Shown here: positions 1 to 4,233 of the stretch, piece by piece
Layout: every line of letters starts with the position of its first letter
Numbering within the stretch: the stretch's first letter is position 1
NCBI GenBank assembly: GCA_025929745.1
Contig: JAICPQ010000140.1
Location: 1 to 7,313, forward strand
DNA: 7,313 nt
Origin: Burkholderiales bacterium
GTDB lineage: Bacteria; Pseudomonadota; Gammaproteobacteria; Burkholderiales; SG8-39
Direction: 5' to 3'
Program-made: the position numbers and the translations under genes
The notes under the pieces: model-generated
What the model saw: the letters and a program-made list of their open reading frames with translations, nothing else
Databases searched by the model: none
What the model was told of the DNA's origin: nothing

Positions 1-285
1 CTGGACGGCGGCTTTCTGCACGTTGATTTCCGTGTTCGGCGCGATCTCGAGGCTGATATACGCATCCGAAATCTTCGTGATGCGCCCGAGCACGCCGCCC
101 GCGGTGACCACCTCGTCGCCCTTCTGCAGCGCCTCGATCATGGCCTTCGTTTCCTTGGCGCGCTTCATTTGCGGGCGGATCATAAGGAAATACAGAAGCA
201 CGAACATCAGCACGATCGGGAGCAGCCCGATGTACCCCGAGTCGCCGCTCGGGGCGGCCTGGGCGAACGCTGGCGAGATGATCAC
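1..285 (-). CDS. yajC: YajC, Sec translocon accessory subunit (C-terminus cut by window edge)
   Basis: YajC is a small single-pass inner-membrane protein that associates with SecDF and the SecYEG channel in protein export. The 95 visible residues show the family layout. There is a short Ala/Gly/Ser-rich N-terminus, then one hydrophobic helix at about residues 19-36 that runs into the typical FLMIRPQMKRAKE stretch. The soluble YajC core follows, with KGDEVVTAGGVLGRI and then KISDAYISLEIA. I chose the GTG start at 285 because a GGAG (plus-strand 292-295) sits 6 bases upstream and the resulting N-terminus has normal length. The gene starts 31 bases after tgt stops, on the same strand and with no visible terminator between. 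In many proteobacteria secD and secF come next, but that part lies outside the window. The reading frame is intact to the edge. Confidence 0.94.
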   Translation of the reverse strand, partial: MIISPAFAQAAPSGDSGYIGLLPIVLMFVLLYFLMIRPQMKRAKETKAMIEALQKGDEVVTAGGVLGRITKISDAYISLEIAPNTEINVQKAAVQ

Positions 286-316
286 TGCGGACTCCAGAGG
301 GAAAAAACGGCGGAAA

Positions 317-1402
317 TTATAGCTGCTTTCGACTCTCGAGAATGCGCCGCGCCGTTTCGGTGATCCTTCCCTGCTCGATGGCGTCGCGTAGATCGCGCAT
401 GAGGTCCTGATAATAGTGGAGGTTGTGCAGCGTGTTGAGCCGCGCCCCGAGGATCTCCTTCGCCTTGTCCAGGTGGTAGAGGTACGCGCGCGTGTAGTTG
501 CGGCAGGTGTAGCAAGTGCAGTCCTCGTCCAGCGGCGCCGTGTCGTCGCGATAGCGCGCGTTGCGGATACGGATGTCGCCGTGGCGCGTGAAAAGCCAGC
601 CGTTGCGCGCGTTGCGCGTGGGCAGCACGCAATCGAACATGTCCATGCCGGCGGCCACGGCCTCGACGATGTCCTCCGGCGTGCCGACGCCCATCAGGTA
701 ACGCGGATGCATCTCGGGCAGTTTCGTCGTTTCGAGCACCTTGAGGCGCTCCTCCTTCGGCTCGCCGACCGCGAGGCCGCCGATGGCATAGCCCTCGAAG
801 CCGATCTTGAGCAACGCTTCCACCGATTCCGCGCGCAGCTCCTGATAGACGCCGCCCTGTACGATGCCGAACACCACTCCGCCGTGGGCGTCTCTCGAGC
901 GGCGCGCCCAGCGCATCGAGAGCCGCATGGAATCCGCGGCCTGCTTTTCGGTCGCCGGATACGCGAGGCATTCGTCGAACACCATGGCGATGTCCGAATC
1001 CAGCACCTGCTGGATGCGCATCGACTCTTCCGGCGTGAGGAACAGGCGATCCCCGTTCACCGGGGAGGCGAAATGCACGCCTTCTTCGGTGACCTTGCGC
1101 AGCGTCTCGAGGCTGAAGACCTGAAAGCCACCCGAGTCGGTGAGGATGGGCGCGCGCCAGTTCATGAACCGGTGAAGGCCGCCGTGTTTTCCGATGACTT
1201 CGAGTCCCGGCCGCAGCCACAGGTGAAAAGTATTGCCGAGCACGATCTGTGCGCCGCTCGCCGCGACCTCCTCGGGAGACATGGCCTTCACCGTGCCGTA
1301 GGTACCGACCGGCATGAATGCCGGCGTGTCGACGCGCCCGTGCGCGAGCTGGAGCACGCCGCGGCGCGCGGCACCGTCGGAGTGCGTAACGGAGAACTTC
1401 AT
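317..1402 (-). CDS. tgt: Queuine/preQ1 tRNA-guanine transglycosylase (Tgt)
   Basis: This cytosolic enzyme exchanges guanine-34 for preQ1 in tRNAs with GUN anticodons (Tyr, His, Asn, Asp), in the queuosine pathway. At 361 residues it is slightly shorter than E. coli Tgt (375, recalled), and the family motifs are all present. LTDSGGFQ holds the general acid/base Asp89. GIVQGG (179-184) and AIGGLAVGE (206-214) line the substrate pocket. DMFDCVLPTRNARNG holds the nucleophile Asp257, equivalent to E. coli Asp264. The zinc ligands are Cys295, Cys297 and Cys300 in CTCYTC, plus His326 in NTLHNLHYY. The ATG at 1402 gives the standard MKFSVTHSDG start and overlaps the queA stop in an ATGA junction, which suggests translational coupling. 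Only a GAGG very close to the ATG is visible as a ribosome-binding site. Loops near residues 171-176 and 224-228 look a few residues shorter than in E. coli, away from the catalytic residues. Confidence 0.98.
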   Translation of the reverse strand: MKFSVTHSDGAARRGVLQLAHGRVDTPAFMPVGTYGTVKAMSPEEVAASGAQIVLGNTFHLWLRPGLEVIGKHGGLHRFMNWRAPILTDSGGFQVFSLETLRKVTEEGVHFASPVNGDRLFLTPEESMRIQQVLDSDIAMVFDECLAYPATEKQAADSMRLSMRWARRSRDAHGGVVFGIVQGGVYQELRAESVEALLKIGFEGYAIGGLAVGEPKEERLKVLETTKLPEMHPRYLMGVGTPEDIVEAVAAGMDMFDCVLPTRNARNGWLFTRHGDIRIRNARYRDDTAPLDEDCTCYTCRNYTRAYLYHLDKAKEILGARLNTLHNLHYYQDLMRDLRDAIEQGRITETARRILESRKQL

Positions 1403-2388
1403 GCCTCGATGAGCATCGCGTCGCCGTACGAAAAGAAGCGATAGCGCTCGGCGATGGCGTGGGCATAGGCCCTGCGGATGTTGTCCACCCCGGCGAACGC
1501 CGAGACGAGCATGAGGAGCGTGGATTTCGGCAGATGGAAGTTGGTGAGCAGGCGCTTCACCATCTTGAACTCGAAGCCGGGATAGATGAAGAGATCGGTC
1601 TCCCCTGCGAGCGCGCCGCCCGCCGCCGCGGCCTCGAGCGCGCGCAGCGTCGTAGTGCCGACGGCCAGGACGCGTTTTTCCGCGAGAGTGTTCCAGACGA
1701 TCTGGGAAATCGCATAGCGCTCGCTGTGCATGCGATGCGCTTCGACTTCGTGCACGCGCACCGGCTGGAACGTGCCGAAGCCGACATGCAGGGTGATTCT
1801 CAGCACCGGGGCGCCGCGCGCTTCGATCTCGGTGAGCGTGCGTTCATCGAAGTGCAGTCCGGCCGTCGGCGCGGCCACGGCGCCGGGAGTCGCGGCGTAA
1901 ACGGTCTGGTAGCGCTCGGCGTCCTCGGCCTGCGCCGCATGCCGGATGTAGGGCGGCAGCGGAACCGCGCCGAAGCGCTCGAGCACTGTGTCGATCGGCG
2001 CGGAAAAGCGCACGCGGTACATCTCGCCCTCGCGCGCATGGACGCGCACCGCAATGTCGTCGACGTAGAGCTCGGCGCCAAGGGCGGGCGCATGGCTCGC
2101 GCGAATCAGCGCCGTCGCATCGTGCGTGCCAAGCACGCGCTCGACGAAAAGCTCGATCTTTCCCCCGCTCGCCTTGCGGCCGGCAAGGCGAGCTTTGATG
2201 ACGCGCGTGTCGTTCAGGACCACCGCGTCCCCGGGCTCGACCAGCCGGGGGAGGTCGGTGAAGCGCAGGTCCTCGAGGGCGCCGGTGCGGGCGTGCAGAC
2301 GCAGCAGGCGGCTCGCGCTGCGCTCGGCTGCAGGGTGTTGGGCGATCAGCTCGGTCGGCAGCTCGTAATCGAACTCGGAGACGAGCAT
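1399..2388 (-). CDS. queA: S-adenosylmethionine:tRNA ribosyltransferase-isomerase (QueA)
   Basis: QueA transfers and isomerises the ribose of S-adenosylmethionine onto preQ1-34 in tRNA, giving epoxyqueuosine, the step after Tgt. The 329-residue protein carries the family signatures in order: FDYELPTELIAQHP at the N-terminus, GDAVVLNDTRVIKARL, GRKASGGKIE, PLPPYI, YQTVYA, then PGAVAAPTAGLHFD, LHVGFGTFQPV and MHSE. Near the end come AVGTTTLRALE, FIYPGFEFK, LLTNFHLPKSTLLMLVSAFAG and FFSYGDAML. The ATG at 2388 matches the E. coli QueA N-terminus as I recall it. An in-frame extension upstream would run through the tRNA gene and was discarded. Upstream of the ATG there is no Shine-Dalgarno sequence. 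Instead a 16-base palindrome ends 4 bases before the start, so the message may be leaderless or nearly so. It is the first gene of the queA-tgt-yajC operon. Confidence 0.97.
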   Translation of the reverse strand: MLVSEFDYELPTELIAQHPAAERSASRLLRLHARTGALEDLRFTDLPRLVEPGDAVVLNDTRVIKARLAGRKASGGKIELFVERVLGTHDATALIRASHAPALGAELYVDDIAVRVHAREGEMYRVRFSAPIDTVLERFGAVPLPPYIRHAAQAEDAERYQTVYAATPGAVAAPTAGLHFDERTLTEIEARGAPVLRITLHVGFGTFQPVRVHEVEAHRMHSERYAISQIVWNTLAEKRVLAVGTTTLRALEAAAAGGALAGETDLFIYPGFEFKMVKRLLTNFHLPKSTLLMLVSAFAGVDNIRRAYAHAIAERYRFFSYGDAMLIEA

Positions 2389-2392
2389 TCGC

Positions 2393-2408
2393 GGAAAGTA
2401 TACTTTCC
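2393..2408. promoter_or_regulatory. Perfect 16-base palindrome with a -10 element on each strand, between queA and tRNA-Leu
   Basis: GGAAAGTATACTTTCC reads the same on both strands. It contains TATACT on the plus strand (2399-2404) and TATACT on the minus strand (2402-2397), each a 5/6 match to the sigma-70 -10 consensus. On the plus strand transcription would start near 2411, giving a leader of about 10 bases before tRNA-Leu. A C-rich stretch follows, resembling the GC-rich discriminators of stable-RNA promoters. The best 17-spaced -35 there is CGGAGA (2376-2381), only 3/6. On the minus strand transcription would start near 2390, almost at the queA ATG, and I see no good -35 inside the tRNA gene. 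The palindrome is certain. The promoter role is inferred from position, and a regulator-binding site is the alternative. Confidence 0.6.
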
Positions 2409-2420
2409 ACCCCGTCCCCG

Positions 2421-2507
2421 GCCGGAATGGCGGAACCGGTAGACGCAGCGGACTCAAAATCCGCCGCCCGCAAGGGCATGAGAGTTCGAGTCTCTCTTCC
2501 GGCACCA
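2421..2507 (+). tRNA. tRNA-Leu, anticodon CAA
   Basis: A complete class II tRNA cloverleaf can be folded by eye. The acceptor stem is GCCGGAA (2421-2427) with TTCCGGC (2497-2503). The D arm uses GCG (2430-2432) and CGC (2444-2446), with GG in the loop. The anticodon stem is GCGGA/TCCGC with loop CTCAAAA, which places the anticodon CAA at 2455-2457, so it reads UUG leucine codons. The long variable arm has a GCCC/GGGC stem with loop GCAA (2466-2477), diagnostic of Leu/Ser-type tRNAs. The T arm is GAGAG/CTCTC around TTCGAGT (2480-2496). The discriminator A is at 2504 and CCA is encoded at 2505-2507. It is divergent from queA. Leucine tRNAs are not queuosine substrates, so its closeness to queA is not explained by the pathway. 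Confidence 0.98.
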
Positions 2508-2548
2508 GCACAAGTTGTACGCGGAATAAGCGTATGCGCCTTTTGGCG

Positions 2549-2577
2549 TGGACATTGAAGGGGCTCCTTTCTAAACT
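2549..2577 (+). promoter_or_regulatory. Candidate sigma-70 promoter for the small ORF
   Basis: TGGACA (2549-2554, 5/6 to TTGACA) and TAAACT (2572-2577, 4/6 to TATAAT) are separated by exactly 17 bases. Transcription would begin near 2584, just ahead of the purine-rich ribosome-binding site at 2587-2597. The site lies 42 bases after the tRNA gene, which would give the small ORF its own promoter. It is a match by eye and unscored. Confidence 0.5.
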
Positions 2578-2586
2578 GGTGCGGTA

Positions 2587-2597
2587 GGGAGAAAGGG
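2587..2597 (+). promoter_or_regulatory. Ribosome-binding site that decides the TTG start at 2608
   Basis: GGGAGAAAGGG ends 10 bases before TTG at 2608. That TTG is the only start codon between an in-frame TAA at 2572 and the conserved-looking part of the ORF. The tract supports real translation of the small protein. Confidence 0.55.
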
Positions 2598-2607
2598 TTG
2601 GCCCAAG

Positions 2608-2808
2608 TTGAAAAAGTCGATCGAGGACTTTCGGCGTCACGCCGACGGTTCATGGGAATGCGTTGTGCCGTCTACGCTGAACGGTCCCATGGGTCGCATT
2701 CAGGTAAATAAGGGACTGCGGGTCTGGCCCGGAATGCGTTTCATGGGTGTTGACCTTGCCAAGTGGCTCGAGGCAGAGGCCGACACAGACGGCGCTCGAC
2801 CTGCCTGA
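2608..2808 (+). CDS. Small uncharacterised protein (66 residues, TTG start)
   Basis: I cannot assign a function. The product is a soluble 66-residue protein with no signal peptide or membrane helix. It begins MKKSIEDFRRHADGSWECV, then has a probable beta-rich middle (TLNGPMGRIQVNKGL), and ends GMRFMGVDLAKWLEAEA, probably a helix. It resembles short hypothetical proteins I have seen in betaproteobacterial genomes, with a DFRRxxDGSW motif near the start and FMGVDxAxWL near the end, but this is recollection and not a search. Evidence for a real gene: a candidate promoter at 2549-2577, a strong purine-rich ribosome-binding site, an opening typical of expressed small proteins, and a balanced protein-like composition. 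Against: it is short, uses TTG, and is less GC-rich than the flanking genes. It stands alone between tRNA-Leu and rpfG, and no terminator is evident after it apart from the inverted repeat at 2815-2848. Confidence 0.66.
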   Translation: MKKSIEDFRRHADGSWECVVPSTLNGPMGRIQVNKGLRVWPGMRFMGVDLAKWLEAEADTDGARPA

Positions 2809-2814
2809 GTAGGA

Positions 2815-2848
2815 AGCGTTCCGAGTGGTTCTCCGTGGTGGGAACGCT
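2815..2848. repeat. 8-base perfect inverted repeat just after the small ORF
   Basis: AGCGTTCC (2815-2822) and GGAACGCT (2841-2848) are perfect complements around an 18-base loop, starting 6 bases after the stop of the small ORF. The right arm can instead fold locally as GAAC/GTTC (2842-2853), so two mutually exclusive hairpins are possible. There is no following T-run, so it is not a standard intrinsic terminator. It could stabilise the 3' end of the message or be chance. Confidence 0.4.
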
Positions 2849-3002
2849 CGTTCAACGAAGAAACATCCGCAAGGCAGTACATCCGACGCTTCAATACGTG
2901 GAGATCGCACAGGAGCGGCATAGCGCTTGCACGGAGGGAATCTACCGGGCAGGGCTCCAGGCATAGTCGTCACCAACAACGGTATGCGGCCAGTTTGCAG
3001 TC

Positions 3003-3027
3003 CCCGCCCGGGTTCCTTCGCGGCGGG
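3003..3027. repeat. GC stem-loop in the rpfG upstream region
   Basis: CCCGCC (3003-3008) pairs with GGCGGG (3022-3027) around a 13-base loop. All six pairs are G-C. No T-tract follows. In GC-rich DNA such a stem may be chance. Confidence 0.3.
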
Positions 3028-3070
3028 CCCACCAATGCGGAAAAAGTCACGTTCCCTCACAGGGCTTTGC

Positions 3071-3100
3071 TGGACAGGGTAGGGGGGCGGGCGTACCCTG
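3071..3100 (+). promoter_or_regulatory. Candidate rpfG promoter overlapped by a 7-base inverted repeat
   Basis: TGGACA (3071-3076, 5/6 to the -35 consensus) is followed after 17 bases by TACCCT (3094-3099, 3/6 to the -10 consensus). Overlapping both is the perfect inverted repeat CAGGGTA (3075-3081) and TACCCTG (3094-3100), separated by 12 G-rich bases. The half-site centres are 19 bases apart, close to two helical turns, as expected for a dimeric regulator. The inverted repeat is certain. The promoter is weak by sequence, and the operator role is inferred. The region ends 35 bases before the rpfG ATG. Confidence 0.42.
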
Positions 3101-3108
3101 CTCATAGA

Positions 3109-3118
3109 GAAATATTTC
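3109..3118. repeat. 10-base AT-rich palindrome before rpfG
   Basis: GAAATATTTC is self-complementary and stands out in GC-rich surroundings, 17 bases before the rpfG ATG. It is followed by CCC and a run of seven G (3127-3133) that serves as a poor, G-only ribosome-binding site. It may be part of the transcription start region or a binding site. Confidence 0.35.
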
Positions 3119-3135
3119 CGAAACCCGGGGGGGAC

Positions 3136-4233
3136 ATGGCCAAGGCGCAGGTGCGGTTGCTGCCTTCGGCGCGCAACACGGTGATGGTGGTCGACGACCA
3201 GTCGACCGGCCGCGCCATCCTGGAGCAGGTCGTGCGCAGCCTCGACGAGCGTGTAGTGGTGCAGGGCTTCGCGCGCCCCATCGATGCGGTGGTTTGGGCG
3301 ACGCGCAATGTTTCCGATCTCGTGCTCGTCGACTACATGATGCCAGACATGGACGGCATCGAGCTCGTGAAGCGCCTGCGCTCGCTGCCCGGCTACGAGC
3401 ATGTGCCGATCGTCATGGTCACGGTGCACGACGATCGCAAGGTGCGCTATGCGGCGCTCGACGCCGGCATCACCGATTTCCTTACCAAGCCGGTCGATGC
3501 CAGGGAATGCCTGGCTCGTTGCCGCAACCTGCTCACCTTGCGCCGCCAGCAGCTCGCGCTCGAGGACCGGCGCCGCCTCCTCGAGCACATGGTCGACGAC
3601 GCGACGCGTGAGGTGAAGGAGCGCGAGAAGGAGACGCTGCTGCGCCTTGCGCGCGCCGGCGAGTTCCGCGACGAGGAGACCGGCAACCACCTGATCCGCA
3701 TGTCGCGCTACTCGCGCCTCATCGCCAACACGCTTGGCCTGGAGCGCGACGAAGCCGAGACCATCGAGCTCGCCGCGCCGTTGCACGACATCGGCAAGAT
3801 CGGCATCCCGGACCAGATTCTTCTCAAGCCCCACCGCCTGGAAGAGGCCGAGTGGCAGGTCATGCGCCGTCACCCGGTGATCGGTCACGAGATCCTCAAG
3901 GGCAGCGCGTCGAAGTACGTGCGCATGGGCGCGCTCATCGCGCTCGGCCACCACGAGAAATACGACGGCTCCGGGTACCCGAACGGGCTCGTCGGCGATC
4001 ATGTGCCGCTCTGCGCGCGCATCGTCGCAGTGGCCGATGTGTACGACGCGCTCACCTCGGTGCGTCCCTACAAGCCGGCCTGGCCGAGCGAGCAGGCGTT
4101 CGAGTATCTGCATGTGCAGGCCGGCAGGCACTTCGACCCGCGCATGGTTGAAGCCTTCCTCGCGGCGCGCAAGGAAGTGCTGGAGATCCAGCACGAATGG
4201 CGCGATCCAACCGTGGAAGCGCTGCAGGACTGA
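3136..4233 (+). CDS. rpfG: RpfG-like response regulator: receiver plus HD-GYP c-di-GMP phosphodiesterase
   Basis: A 365-residue cytosolic regulator predicted to hydrolyse cyclic di-GMP when phosphorylated by its partner kinase. The receiver spans about residues 14-135 and has all key residues: Asp20/Asp21, phospho-acceptor Asp66 in LVDYMMPDMDG, Thr96 and Lys118 in LTKP. A charged, probably coiled-coil linker (136-175) follows. The HD-GYP domain (about 176-350) keeps the metal and signature residues: His185, HDIGK at 217-221 (HD doublet His217/Asp218), His246 and His251 in HPVIGHE, HHEKYDGSGYP at 272-282, and Asp301. An active enzyme is therefore likely. The length is close to Xanthomonas RpfG (about 378, recalled). 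The ATG at 3136 was chosen because the receiver starts right after it. An upstream in-frame ATG at 2995 would add 47 residues of low-complexity sequence. Its stop overlaps the rpfC start by one base, which argues for coupled expression with that kinase. Confidence 0.95.
   Translation: MAKAQVRLLPSARNTVMVVDDQSTGRAILEQVVRSLDERVVVQGFARPIDAVVWATRNVSDLVLVDYMMPDMDGIELVKRLRSLPGYEHVPIVMVTVHDDRKVRYAALDAGITDFLTKPVDARECLARCRNLLTLRRQQLALEDRRRLLEHMVDDATREVKEREKETLLRLARAGEFRDEETGNHLIRMSRYSRLIANTLGLERDEAETIELAAPLHDIGKIGIPDQILLKPHRLEEAEWQVMRRHPVIGHEILKGSASKYVRMGALIALGHHEKYDGSGYPNGLVGDHVPLCARIVAVADVYDALTSVRPYKPAWPSEQAFEYLHVQAGRHFDPRMVEAFLAARKEVLEIQHEWRDPTVEALQD

Larger units (their letters stand above)
2809..3135. 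other. Gene-free interval before rpfG, with several inverted repeats
   Basis: These 327 bases contain no ORF I would defend. They are less GC-rich than the genes on either side over the first 190 bases and become C- and G-rich toward rpfG. Contents, all listed separately where supportable: an 8-base inverted repeat at 2815-2848, a 6-base stem at 3003-3027, a candidate promoter with overlapping inverted repeat at 3071-3100, and a 10-base palindrome at 3109-3118. No known riboswitch, transposase remnant or tRNA-end repeat was seen. The length suits a regulated leader or upstream region for the signalling operon. Confidence 0.6.

Noticed and set aside
282..1466. 394-residue minus-strand ORF covering tgt in another frame
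   Set aside because: Arg/Ala/His-rich shadow; the tgt frame carries all catalytic and zinc residues.
2421..2507. tRNA-Leu as an integrase attachment site
   Set aside because: No integrase and no second copy of the tRNA 3' end was found in the window.
2508..2560. Terminator after tRNA-Leu
   Set aside because: Small stems exist (TACGC/GCGTA and CGCC-TTTT-GGCG), but they are short and not followed by a T-run.
2389..2640. In-frame upstream extension of queA on the minus strand (84 extra residues)
   Set aside because: It would translate through the whole tRNA-Leu gene, and the family N-terminus aligns at the ATG at 2388.
2763..2966. 67-residue GTG-start plus-strand ORF overlapping the small gene
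   Set aside because: Arg-rich composition at its start, no ribosome-binding site, and overlap with the better-supported small ORF.
2609..3047. Repeated 9-mer GAAAAAGTC near 2611 and 3039
   Set aside because: Two short copies with unrelated flanks; likely chance.
3077..3091. G-quadruplex upstream of rpfG
   Set aside because: Only three separated G-runs are present; the fourth would need a zero-length loop.
2995..3135. In-frame upstream start of rpfG at 2995
   Set aside because: The added 47 residues are Pro/Gly/Arg-rich with no domain and would overlap the promoter-like region. The receiver begins just after ATG 3136.
2650..4194. 514-residue minus-strand ORF opposite rpfG
   Set aside because: It is the antisense shadow of rpfG in GC-rich DNA. 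Its translation is rich in His, Arg, Ala and Val with no domain, while the plus strand encodes complete receiver and HD-GYP motifs.
4197..4232. Upstream ATG of rpfC at 4197
   Set aside because: It would add 12 residues lying within the rpfG coding region. ATG 4233 gives the expected RpfC-like tail and a coupled start.
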